Below, one piece after another: positions 7,366 to 13,973 of a stretch of 16,541 nucleotides of DNA. The translations under genes were made by a program, and so were the position numbers. A model generated the notes under the pieces. That model was not told the DNA's origin, ran no database searches, and saw only the letters and a program-made list of their open reading frames with translations. Source of the stretch: Flavobacterium sp. (GTDB lineage Bacteria; Bacteroidota; Bacteroidia; Flavobacteriales; Flavobacteriaceae); NCBI GenBank assembly GCA_024709705.1, contig JANJWE010000235.1, positions 1-16,541 of the forward strand, in the 5' to 3' direction. How positions within the stretch are numbered: the stretch's first letter is position 1; every line of letters starts with the position of its first letter.

Positions 7366-8070
7366 CTAAGTTGAAAGAGAATATTCCGGGTAGGTTTGTT
7401 TAAGATATTCTTCGGCTTTAGAGGGAATAACTTTTACAATAATATAAGTTCCTAAAAACAGCAATACCAGAAATACACTTATACCCCAAAGTATGTAATC
7501 ATTGGGTACACCGCTGCCTTGATTGGAAAATATATTGATTAAATGCAACGGAAAAGCAAAAACACCCGAGAATGAACCATAACCGTAAATAATTTCTTCA
7601 AACATCCACTTTTTCCCGGTTTGTTTTTTTCGCTTCTTCATTTTCTTTCTTTCATAAATTAAGAAAGCGATTAGAGCTAAAAACCAAAAAACCATTCCCA
7701 ATGTCATCAATTCATAAAAGAAAATGTATTTGAAAAAATAAAACAGTCCGACAATTAGTGTTGCTGTTACGGCAATTTTGGGAATAGAAAAGAACGCTTT
7801 GAAATGTTTCCATATCAATAAATGGTATTTTTTACTCAACGCTTTGCTGCGTTCTTCTACTACATCACTAAAACCGAAAATTCCAAATTTTTTAAATTCC
7901 TTTTGCAAAGCATCCTCAAAGGATATTTTGGGATTTTCTCTCCATTGTTCTTCAATAGCATTGGAAAGGTGATCCACCAATTCGGTTTGCAAATCATAGT
8001 GTTCTACAAAATGTTCGCGAGTGAAACGGTACAAACGGTCTAATTGTTCTTGATTAACTTTTAATTCCAT
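7366..8070 (-). CDS. Membrane protein with N-terminal helical head, paralogue A (HAAS-like)
   Basis: A 234-residue protein. Residues 1-90 form a soluble all-helical head (VEHYDLQTELVDHLSNAIEE at about 22-41). About four membrane helices follow, roughly 97-117, 122-140, 165-182 and 192-213, with a very basic loop RKKMKKRKK at 141-149 and a short tail. The head resembles that of the next gene upstream: both carry YD, EL(V/I)DH, A(I/V)EEQ and an F.DA motif. Small heads of this kind joined to membrane helices and placed directly after a PadR gene resemble the HAAS/DUF1700 arrangement known from Firmicutes. That link is by architecture and context, not by proven sequence similarity. The gene overlaps its paralogue by 10 bases, so the two should be translated together. 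Confidence 0.75.
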   Translation of the reverse strand: MELKVNQEQLDRLYRFTREHFVEHYDLQTELVDHLSNAIEEQWRENPKISFEDALQKEFKKFGIFGFSDVVEERSKALSKKYHLLIWKHFKAFFSIPKIAVTATLIVGLFYFFKYIFFYELMTLGMVFWFLALIAFLIYERKKMKKRKKQTGKKWMFEEIIYGYGSFSGVFAFPLHLINIFSNQGSGVPNDYILWGISVFLVLLFLGTYIIVKVIPSKAEEYLKQTYPEYSLST

Positions 8071-8693
8071 ATGTGTTTTTTTTTGTAATATTTTTGAATA
8101 GAGTTACCGTAAAAAGACAGAAAAACAATTGATATGAAAAGTATTGAGACATCAACCCAAAATACCTGTGTAACTTTATTTACATCAATTAATTGGGATA
8201 TAGGAATGATGAGATAATTGATGAAAAAAAGAACTAAAAAAGATTGTTCCAAAACAAAAAATCGTTTCTTCTTTATGAAATGAAAAAAAATAAAGTGTGC
8301 TATCGCAAATAGGAAAAAAAACGAAAACCAATATGTGTGAAATTCTTCAATGAAATACGTTTTATCTAATTGATATTGAAAAAAATAAATTCCCAAAAAG
8401 AAGAGAAAAGCAAAAACAATTGAATTACGCTTTAATAAATACTTGCTAAAAATTCTAATAGGTTCAAAAGATTTAAATCCCCCTCCTGCAAAGTTTTTCA
8501 AAAGGGTTTTCTTATTCAAAATCATGTAATTTTTGAACGCATCATAAAAATCAGTATTCTCAACTCGCATTTGTTCTTCCACAGCAGAAGCAATATGGTC
8601 AATGAGTTCCATGCGAATATCATCATAAACTATTTCACTGTTTTTAAGATAGTTATCAATGAATTTCAGGTTTTGCGTAGTTAAAATATTCAT
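8061..8693 (-). CDS. Membrane protein with N-terminal helical head, paralogue B (HAAS-like)
   Basis: A 210-residue protein, paralogous in its first half to the downstream gene. Its helical head (residues 1-65) contains VYDDIRMELIDHIASAVEEQ at about 22-41. About four membrane helices follow near 91-106, 121-140, 147-168 and 178-196, ending in a basic tail (KYYKKKHIWN). The start lies 1 base after the padR stop codon, a strong sign of co-transcription and of a functional link with the regulator. A likely job is to pass a membrane or envelope signal to the PadR protein, as suggested for PadR-linked HAAS proteins, but nothing in the sequence proves it. The aromatic-rich helices give no hint of a transported substrate. 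Confidence 0.75.
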   Translation of the reverse strand: MNILTTQNLKFIDNYLKNSEIVYDDIRMELIDHIASAVEEQMRVENTDFYDAFKNYMILNKKTLLKNFAGGGFKSFEPIRIFSKYLLKRNSIVFAFLFFLGIYFFQYQLDKTYFIEEFHTYWFSFFFLFAIAHFIFFHFIKKKRFFVLEQSFLVLFFINYLIIPISQLIDVNKVTQVFWVDVSILFISIVFLSFYGNSIQKYYKKKHIWN

Positions 8694-8694
8694 C

Positions 8695-9030
8695 TTAATA
8701 ACTCCATTTAGGATTTACAATAGTTTGCATATTCTTGATAAACTCTTCCAACTCGGCCAATCGGTTCACCGTTTCTTTAGTGCCTTTTTCGGTGAGTTTA
8801 TAGTATTTTCGCAAACGGTTGTCTACTTTTTCTACTTCCACTTCCAGTAAACCTTCGGCTTCCAATTTATGTAAAGCAGGGTACAAAGCCCCTTCGGTAA
8901 TGTTTAATTCGCCTTGGGTAATTGCTTTTACTTTTTGCGTAATTTCATACCCATACATTCTGCCTTTCTCCTCTAAAAGCTTCATTATAATGGTATTAAG
9001 ACTTCCTTTATATAATGCCGAGTTTTTCAT
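8695..9030 (-). CDS. PadR-family transcriptional regulator
   Basis: A 111-residue winged-helix repressor of the PadR family. Visible landmarks are SLNTIIMKLLEEKGRMYGYE (10-29), the recognition-helix segment EGALYPALHKLEAEGLL (46-62) and the wing RKYYKLTEKG (74-83). A short C-terminal helix for dimer formation completes it, placing it in the small (subfamily 2-like) PadR group. The frame is open to 9075, but I chose the ATG at 9030 because the family starts at this point and because a perfect promoter box and a repeat lie inside the longer version. The first gene of a five-gene same-strand block, it probably controls that block and itself. Ligand unknown. Confidence 0.92.
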   Translation of the reverse strand: MKNSALYKGSLNTIIMKLLEEKGRMYGYEITQKVKAITQGELNITEGALYPALHKLEAEGLLEVEVEKVDNRLRKYYKLTEKGTKETVNRLAELEEFIKNMQTIVNPKWSY

Positions 9031-9049
9031 TTTAAGTGAATTTGAAACA

Positions 9050-9077
9050 CAAATATACATAAGATTCTTATACATAA
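9050..9077 (-). promoter_or_regulatory. padR promoter with candidate PadR operator
   Basis: The minus strand has TATATTTG at 9057-9050, a perfect TAnnTTTG box that places transcription start near 9043, 13 bases before the ATG. Immediately upstream, TTATGTAT occurs twice, with a 15-base period (9077-9070 and 9062-9055, the second overlapping the -7 box). Between and over them lies a perfect inverted repeat ATAAGA-T-TCTTAT (9059-9071, plus strand). A repressor bound here would block the promoter. The ATGTAT half-site resembles the ATGT/ACAT half-sites known for PadR proteins. No clear -33 TTG was found. Confidence 0.5.
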
Positions 9078-9132
9078 AAAACTTAGGTATAATTTTTTGT
9101 TTTATTTACAATTTCTAAAACTTCGGGTTTAT

Positions 9133-9140
9133 TACCTTTG
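9133..9140 (+). promoter_or_regulatory. Predicted -7 promoter box for the PaaE-like gene
   Basis: TACCTTTG is an exact TAnnTTTG match ending 15 bases before the ATG at 9156. The nearest upstream TTG (9097-9099) is too far to be a standard -33 element. The leader would be only about 9 bases, as is often seen in Flavobacterium. Confidence 0.5.
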
Positions 9141-9155
9141 TAAAAAAAGAAAACT

Positions 9156-10208
9156 ATGTCCACTTTCTATAAATTAGCAGTTAAAGATATTATTCGCGAA
9201 ACGCCTGAAGCAATATCCGTTTTGTTTAATGTACCTTCAGAATTGAAAGAAAATTACCGTTTTACAGCTGGTCAATATATCAACTTAAAACTGACTTTAG
9301 ACGGAAATGAAATCCGTCGTGCCTATTCCATTTGTTCTACACCCGAGAGTGGTGAGTTAAAAATTGCCATTAAGGCCATTAAAAACGGTTATTTTTCAAA
9401 GTTTGCCAATGAGCAATTAACCGCCGGAAAAGTATTGGAAGTGGGAACTCCCGAAGGCAAATTTATATTTGAACCCGATGCTTCACGTCAAAAAAATTAT
9501 GCAGCTTTTGTAGCCGGAAGTGGAATAACTCCCGTACTATCTATATTGCAAACGGTTTTGGAACAAGAACCCAACAGTACTTTTGTATTGGTTTACGGAA
9601 ACAAATCGAGTAACGAAACCATTTTTTACAATCAATTACACGATTTACAATTGAAATACGTTGGACGCTTTTTTGTGCATTATGTTTTTAGTCAGCAAAA
9701 AGCCGATGATCAATTGTTTGGAAGAATTGATAAATCGGTGGTAAATTTTGTGTTGAAAAACAAGCACAAAGAAAAAGAGTTTGACAAATTCTATTTATGC
9801 GGACCGGAGGAAATGATTAACACGGTAAGTGCTGTTTTAAAAGAAAACAATGTTAAAGAAAAAGATATAAAATTTGAATTGTTTTCGGCTTCATCATCTG
9901 AAAATGAAATTCAGAAATCATTAGAAGGTCACACCAAAATTACCGTCTTGGTAGATGGCGATGAAACTTCTTTTGAAATGTCGCAAAAGCAATCGTTATT
10001 AGAAGCCGCTTTAAAACAAGGTTTGGATGCTCCATATTCTTGCCAAGGCGGAATATGCAGTAGTTGCATTGCGAGAATTTCTAAAGGAACTGCCGAAATG
10101 AAAAAGAATACCATTTTAACCGATGGTGAAATTGCCGAAGGGTTGATTTTAACGTGCCAAGCTCATCCAACTTCGAGTGAGATTTTTGTGGATTATGATG
10201 ATGTTTAG
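9156..10208 (+). CDS. PaaE-like FAD/NAD(P)H/2Fe-2S oxidoreductase
   Basis: A 350-residue electron-transfer flavoprotein that takes electrons from NAD(P)H through FAD to a plant-type 2Fe-2S cluster and on to a partner. The FAD domain carries RAYSICS at 55-61, the nucleotide-binding domain AGSGITP at 120-126 and CGPEEM at 215-220. The C-terminal ferredoxin domain has Cys296, Cys301, Cys304 and Cys334 (C-x4-C-x2-C-x29-C) in YSCQGGICSSC and LTCQAHP. Domain order and length match PaaE, the reductase of the phenylacetyl-CoA epoxygenase, but no paaA-D gene is present here, so the true partner (an oxygenase, desaturase or other) is not known. All visible active residues are intact. The next gene lies about 30 bases downstream on the same strand. 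Confidence 0.9.
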   Translation: MSTFYKLAVKDIIRETPEAISVLFNVPSELKENYRFTAGQYINLKLTLDGNEIRRAYSICSTPESGELKIAIKAIKNGYFSKFANEQLTAGKVLEVGTPEGKFIFEPDASRQKNYAAFVAGSGITPVLSILQTVLEQEPNSTFVLVYGNKSSNETIFYNQLHDLQLKYVGRFFVHYVFSQQKADDQLFGRIDKSVVNFVLKNKHKEKEFDKFYLCGPEEMINTVSAVLKENNVKEKDIKFELFSASSSENEIQKSLEGHTKITVLVDGDETSFEMSQKQSLLEAALKQGLDAPYSCQGGICSSCIARISKGTAEMKKNTILTDGEIAEGLILTCQAHPTSSEIFVDYDDV

Positions 10209-10211
10209 GAA

Positions 10212-10244
10212 AGTGATTAGTGAATAGTAATTAGTGATTGGTGA
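10212..10244. repeat. Degenerate short-unit repeat, AGTGATT/AGTGAAT type
   Basis: The stretch between the PaaE-like gene and the next gene is made of variants of a 6-7 base unit: AGTGATT, AGTGAAT, AGTAATT, AGTGATT, GGTGA. ATTAGTGA occurs exactly twice with a 14-base period (10216-10223 and 10230-10237). Such units are, from memory, frequent between genes in Flavobacterium. The predicted start of the next gene lies within it. Confidence 0.6.
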
Positions 10245-10549
10245 AAAACAAACTGGAAATATTTAAAAAAGCTCAAGCCCTTTTGGATAAATCGGAAGTT
10301 CAAGAGCTTTTGGCATATTGCGACCGATTGGAAGATGAATTGGTAGATTTAAAGTTTGAAAAAACCAACAACAAAGAACTGATATTGCTCGATATGATTC
10401 GGGAAGTTTTCAAAGGATGTAATGCTCTGGAAAAAGAACAACTGGAACACGAACGGTTTGGCTATGATGCACCCAGTTATGCCGAAGCCATTTCCAATTT
10501 AAAAGTATTTATTTTGGGAATGTGTAAAGACCATAAAATTTACTTGTAA
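10241..10549 (+). CDS. Small hypothetical helical protein
   Basis: A protein of about 102 residues with no family that I recognise. It looks all-helical and soluble, with charged amphipathic stretches (IFKKAQALLDKSEVQELLAY, then DRLEDELVDLKFE), and a C-terminal half containing ERFGYDAPSYAEAISNLKVF and a final GMCKDHKIYL. No signal peptide or membrane helix is visible. There is no ATG near the start: GTG at 10241 is my choice, with TTG at 10238 as alternative. It lies 32 bases after the PaaE-like gene and may share its transcript. Codon use is like that of its neighbours. Both of its flanks consist of short degenerate repeats. Confidence 0.6.
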   Translation: MKNKLEIFKKAQALLDKSEVQELLAYCDRLEDELVDLKFEKTNNKELILLDMIREVFKGCNALEKEQLEHERFGYDAPSYAEAISNLKVFILGMCKDHKIYL

Positions 10550-10550
10550 T

Positions 10551-10578
10551 CTGAAAACTGTGACTGCGACTGAAAACT
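10551..10578. repeat. Short direct repeat between convergent genes (CTGAAAACT)
   Basis: CTGAAAACT occurs at 10551-10559 and again at 10570-10578, separated by GTGACTGCGA, itself a variant of the same GACTG/ACTG theme. It fills the whole gap between the small hypothetical gene and the stop codon of the converging glycosyltransferase gene. No hairpin terminator was seen here. Confidence 0.6.
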
Positions 10579-11620
10579 AAAATCCCAGCAAAGACTGAAC
10601 AGTGAACACTACTTTTTCCGGTTCAATAGTTCGCATTGCCTCTTCATAACCTTCTACTTTCTTGTTACCATAAATGGAAGTTGGCAAAAGCGGAAATTTC
10701 TCTCTATCTGCGGTGATACAATTTTCCAACGGTTGATTAAACGGTGAAAATCCGGCAAACGGGTGTGTGGCTCCCCAAAGTGTAATGACTTTCACACCTA
10801 ACATAGCTGCAATATGCGAATTTCCGGAATCCATGGAAAGCATTACATCTAAATTGGAAATAACGTCTAATTCTTGTTTAAATTTCAATTCTCCGGCTAA
10901 GACGATTACGTTTGAATGATTATTTTGAAGTTGATTTAATTTCTGAATTTCTACGTTTCCACCACCAAAAAGAAAAATTTTGATGGAAGTGTTTGTAGAC
11001 AATTCATCAATCACTTTTTGCATTAAATCGAGTGGATAAACTTTTCCTTCATATTGAGCAAACGGTGCAATACCGACCCAATTTTGGTTTTTATTTTCGG
11101 TGATTTTCAGAATTTCATCTGATAAAACTGCTTTTTGGGGAAATTGAGGGTTTGTTAAATCAATTGAAAAACCGAGTTTTTTAAACGTTTCCACATGACG
11201 ATCCACCATGGGTTTTACGGATTTGAAAACCTTATTGGTCAAGCTCGTTAAAGCTTTCTTTTCTGCTCTTCCTTTGTCTGTGAACGCCACTTTTTTTCCG
11301 CTTAAAGCGAATAAACTTCTAACAACTTTTGAACGAAGAACGTTATGCAAATCCGCCACGGCATCAATTTCCAATTTTTTTAAATCGGAAAACAATCGAA
11401 GCAAACCGAAAAATCCTTTGTGGCGTTTTTGTAAATCAACCGCAAAGAAATGCACATTTGGAATTCCGTCGAAAAAAGGTTTAAAAAACGGTCGGGAAAC
11501 TATGGTAAGTTTAAGATTAGGATATTGTTGAACCAACGCTCTCAAAACCGGAACGGTCATCGCCACATCGCCCATGGCTGAGAGTCGAATAACGAGAATA
11601 TGTTTTGGTTTTTGAGACAA
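10577..11620 (-). CDS. Glycosyltransferase family 9 (heptosyltransferase-like)
   Basis: A 347-residue GT-B glycosyltransferase of family 9, the group of LPS inner-core heptosyltransferases. The N-terminal signature ILVIRLSAMGDVAMTVPVL spans residues 8-26, with the conserved Gly-Asp pair at 17-18. The C-terminal donor-binding part reads SMDSGNSHIAAMLG (262-275) and TLWGATHPFAGFSP (280-293), the D/SG-x-x-H and WGxTxP motifs of the family. It would act on the cytoplasmic face of the inner membrane on a lipid-linked acceptor. Donor sugar and acceptor cannot be read from the sequence. It follows the DUF4254 gene on the same strand, with a 97-base gap that holds a long palindrome, so coupled or attenuated expression of the two is possible. 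Confidence 0.93.
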   Translation of the reverse strand: MSQKPKHILVIRLSAMGDVAMTVPVLRALVQQYPNLKLTIVSRPFFKPFFDGIPNVHFFAVDLQKRHKGFFGLLRLFSDLKKLEIDAVADLHNVLRSKVVRSLFALSGKKVAFTDKGRAEKKALTSLTNKVFKSVKPMVDRHVETFKKLGFSIDLTNPQFPQKAVLSDEILKITENKNQNWVGIAPFAQYEGKVYPLDLMQKVIDELSTNTSIKIFLFGGGNVEIQKLNQLQNNHSNVIVLAGELKFKQELDVISNLDVMLSMDSGNSHIAAMLGVKVITLWGATHPFAGFSPFNQPLENCITADREKFPLLPTSIYGNKKVEGYEEAMRTIEPEKVVFTVQSLLGF

Positions 11621-11642
11621 TGAAAGACTTTTTAAAATTGAA

Positions 11643-11706
11643 AACCATTAAGAAATTAAGGTTCATTAAGTTATGACGCTTAACTACTCTTAATTTCTTA
11701 ATGGTT
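11643..11706. repeat. 64-base long-stem palindrome between DUF4254 and GT9 genes
   Basis: An 18-base perfect outer stem pairs 11643-11660 (ACCATTAAGAAATTAAG plus one A) with 11689-11706. On the same axis an inner 5-base stem TTAAG/CTTAA (11666-11670 with 11679-11683) closes an 8-base loop, with a symmetric 5x5 internal loop between. Three TTAAG units on the left are mirrored by three CTTAA units on the right at identical spacings. On the minus strand the stem is followed by TTC then AATTTT, so it could end or attenuate transcription, or be a copy of a dispersed palindromic repeat. Confidence 0.85.
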
Positions 11707-11717
11707 CAACAAATAAT

Positions 11718-12323
11718 TTACTTCTTATTTTGATACAACACCGGATTCAACTCCTCATCGTTGTACATTTTCATTTGTTTGTACACTTTCATGAATTTGT
11801 CTCCGCTTTCAATATCTTTCAATAATTGATCGATAGACGAAAACATATCACTTTTTTGTTCTAACAACACATTTAGTTTTTCCTGACATTTGGCTCTGTG
11901 TTCCGGAGTGGCTTCTGCACGATTAGCTTCTTCACTCATGTGATAAATTTTTAAAGCCAAAATAGAAAGACGGTCAATTGCCCAAGCCGGACTTTCAGTA
12001 TTGATTTTTGCATCGGCTTTCACTTGAATGTCTTTGTATTTTTGAAGAAAATAACTGTCAATATATTCCACCATATCGGTACGAACTTGATTGGAGGCAT
12101 CAATTTTTCGTTTTAAATCTAACGCGGCTACGGGATCAATTTGCGGATCACGGATGATGTCTTCATAATGCCACTGTACGGTATCCACCCAATTTTTGGC
12201 GTACAATAAATGTTCAATTTTATCTTTGGGATATGGATTATTAACAGGTTGATATACATTATCATGCACATGATAATCAGCAATACTTTGTTCAAAAACA
12301 GAAAACGCAAATTGTGAAAACAT
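11718..12323 (-). CDS. DUF4254 family protein
   Basis: A 201-residue soluble, mostly helical protein that I place in the DUF4254 family, seen in Bacteroidota next to family 9 glycosyltransferases. Characteristic stretches are LLYAKNWVDTVQWHYEDIIR (about 39-58), DPVAALDLKRKIDASNQVR (63-81), and AWAIDRLSILALKIYHMSEE (113-132). No signal peptide, membrane helix or known catalytic motif is visible, and the biochemical role is not known to me. The place directly upstream of a heptosyltransferase-like gene on the same strand suggests a role in surface glycan synthesis. The ATG at 12323 follows a promoter with both elements and lies about 20 bases after the -7 box. Confidence 0.82.
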   Translation of the reverse strand: MFSQFAFSVFEQSIADYHVHDNVYQPVNNPYPKDKIEHLLYAKNWVDTVQWHYEDIIRDPQIDPVAALDLKRKIDASNQVRTDMVEYIDSYFLQKYKDIQVKADAKINTESPAWAIDRLSILALKIYHMSEEANRAEATPEHRAKCQEKLNVLLEQKSDMFSSIDQLLKDIESGDKFMKVYKQMKMYNDEELNPVLYQNKK

Positions 12324-12342
12324 AGGATTAAATTTTAAAATA

Positions 12343-12370
12343 CAAATATACTTTTTATACCTTTATCAAA
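12343..12370 (-). promoter_or_regulatory. Predicted promoter for the DUF4254-GT9 unit
   Basis: The minus strand has TATATTTG (12350-12343), a perfect -7 box, and TTTG (12370-12367) 16 bases upstream as a -33 element. The spacing is slightly short. It overlaps the region from which upp is transcribed in the other direction; a weaker plus-strand box TACCTTTA lies at 12358-12365. Confidence 0.55.
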
Positions 12371-12392
12371 CTAATTCAAAATCAAAACCTTT

Positions 12393-13046
12393 ATGCATCT
12401 TCATTACATTTCGGAACAAAACAGTATTCTCAATCATTTTTTGGCACAAATTCGAGATGTTTCGGTACAAAAAGATAGCATGCGATTCCGAAAAAACATT
12501 GAGCGTATTGGCGAAATCATGGCTTATGAATTGAGTAAAACGCTACCTTATGTTCCAATAGAAGTACAAACACCGCTTGGCATCAAGAAAACTACTGCGT
12601 TGGAAGACCATGTGGTTTTGTGTTCAATTCTAAGAGCCGGTTTGGCGTTGCATACCGGTTTTATGAATATTTTTGATAATGCCGAAAACGGATTTGTTTC
12701 GGCTTATCGTCATCATCCGAATAATGATGCTTATTTTGATATTTTGGTAGAATACCAAGCCGCTCCTTCTTTTGAAAATAAGACTTTAATTTTAATTGAT
12801 CCGATGTTGGCCACCGGGCAATCAATTGTGGCAGTTTTAAATAAATTACACCTTGAACAAAACCCGAAAGAAATTCATATTGCCGTTGTGATCGCAGCAC
12901 CCGAAGGAATTGCATATCTGGAAGAACATCTGCCTTCCAATTGTCATTTATGGGTAGCCGCTTTGGATGAAAAATTAAATGAGAAAAACTACATCGTACC
13001 CGGTTTAGGCGATGCCGGTGATTTGGCTTATGGCGTCAAATTATAA
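12393..13046 (+). CDS. upp: Uracil phosphoribosyltransferase
   Basis: A 217-residue cytoplasmic enzyme of pyrimidine salvage that makes UMP from uracil and PRPP. The PRPP-binding loop reads ILIDPMLATGQS at 133-144, the pyrophosphate-side loop SILRAGLALH at 78-87, and the uracil-binding C-terminal motif YIVPGLGDAGDLAYG at 200-214. Length and motif order fit the family. The loop has ATGQS where many homologues have ATGGS; Bacteroidota members vary at this position (recollection). The gene is divergent from DUF4254 and ends against the convergent DUF6427 gene, with a 6-base overlap of the two ends. No terminator is visible between them. Confidence 0.93.
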   Translation: MHLHYISEQNSILNHFLAQIRDVSVQKDSMRFRKNIERIGEIMAYELSKTLPYVPIEVQTPLGIKKTTALEDHVVLCSILRAGLALHTGFMNIFDNAENGFVSAYRHHPNNDAYFDILVEYQAAPSFENKTLILIDPMLATGQSIVAVLNKLHLEQNPKEIHIAVVIAAPEGIAYLEEHLPSNCHLWVAALDEKLNEKNYIVPGLGDAGDLAYGVKL

Positions 13047-13973
13047 TTGAAAAACAAACAAAAACACAGAGGCAATAATAACACAACCCACAATAATTTC
13101 GGTTGTTAGTTTATCTTTGGTCATTTCTAAAAAGGAAGTCCCCATAATAGCTGCCGGTAAAACCCCAAAAAGAAGTAAATCATTAGATTTATTGGGAGAT
13201 AAAGCATAAACTAAGAGTGCAATTACAAAACTAAAAAGAACCTTTTTAAAAGAGGCATGTTGAATTAAAGGTCTTTTAGTAAGAGTAACGAGTATCGAGA
13301 AAAAGAATAAAACCGAAAAAATAAAGAATACAGTTAAAGCTATGTTTTCAATTGGTTTCTCAGAAAGAGCAAATTCTGTACTTATTTTAATTTGAGAGCC
13401 AACCCAAGAAAGCCAGTCGGTTTCAAAAAGTAAACTAAAGAAAACCAGCAAAATTGTTACTGTAAAAAATGCAATAAAAGGAATAAGCCAATTTCTGTAG
13501 TCTCTGGAAACATGAAATACTATAGACACAAATACCAAAAGTAAAAACAAAATACACCAAAAATGGAATAATGAGGCCACAACAATCCAAAAAGAAGCAT
13601 CGAAAATTTTTTCTTTGGGAGTAATCATCGACTTCATAGACATTAACCTTCTAAAGGCTAATATTAGAAAAAAAGATGCGGCAATTAAAGCATTCGAATC
13701 AAAAACCCCGGGGATAAAAAGAAGCCATAAAAAATAAAACAATACCGTGTAACTATTGTCTTTACTTAACTCGTTTCGTTTGGTTATAAAATTGACTAAG
13801 AAAATGGAAGCAGTAAGGAAAACCAAATTCAACCCTTTTTTTACTATTTCAATGCCTGCAGAATTTTGACCCAAACCCAAATGAATTTGGTAAATGACGA
13901 AACAAAAAATCAAAGCTCCGGCAATTAAAATGTAATTAAATGGTCTTGATTTACTAAAAATGCTTGCTATCAT
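13041..13973 (-). CDS. DUF6427 family membrane protein
   Basis: A 310-residue polytopic membrane protein with about eight or nine hydrophobic segments. The start MIASIFSKSRPFNYIL followed by a long helix, and the near-terminal LSPNKSNDLLLFGVLPAAI segment, match the DUF6427 family of Flavobacteriaceae as I remember it. No function is known. It lies between upp (convergent) and a small DUF6341 gene (divergent), a neighbourhood I associate with this family, which hints at a shared but unidentified membrane role. Its stop codon (13041-13043) is the reverse complement of the last upp sense codon. A weak -7 box (TATATTTA, 14007-14000 on the minus strand) lies 27 bases before the ATG. Confidence 0.82.
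   Translation of the reverse strand: MIASIFSKSRPFNYILIAGALIFCFVIYQIHLGLGQNSAGIEIVKKGLNLVFLTASIFLVNFITKRNELSKDNSYTVLFYFLWLLFIPGVFDSNALIAASFFLILAFRRLMSMKSMITPKEKIFDASFWIVVASLFHFWCILFLLLVFVSIVFHVSRDYRNWLIPFIAFFTVTILLVFFSLLFETDWLSWVGSQIKISTEFALSEKPIENIALTVFFIFSVLFFFSILVTLTKRPLIQHASFKKVLFSFVIALLVYALSPNKSNDLLLFGVLPAAIMGTSFLEMTKDKLTTEIIVGCVIIASVFLFVFQL

Noticed and set aside
9031..9075. 15-residue N-terminal extension of the PadR protein
   Set aside because: It would cover the -7 box and the operator-like repeat; the PadR family begins at MKNSALYKGS.
9031..9155. Small RNA or tRNA in the padR/PaaE-like intergenic region
   Set aside because: No cloverleaf or stable fold beyond the operator-like repeat; the region is explained by two divergent promoters.
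11208..11531. 107-codon open frame opposite the glycosyltransferase gene
   Set aside because: Shadow of a clearly coding GT9 gene; no recognisable motif or promoter.
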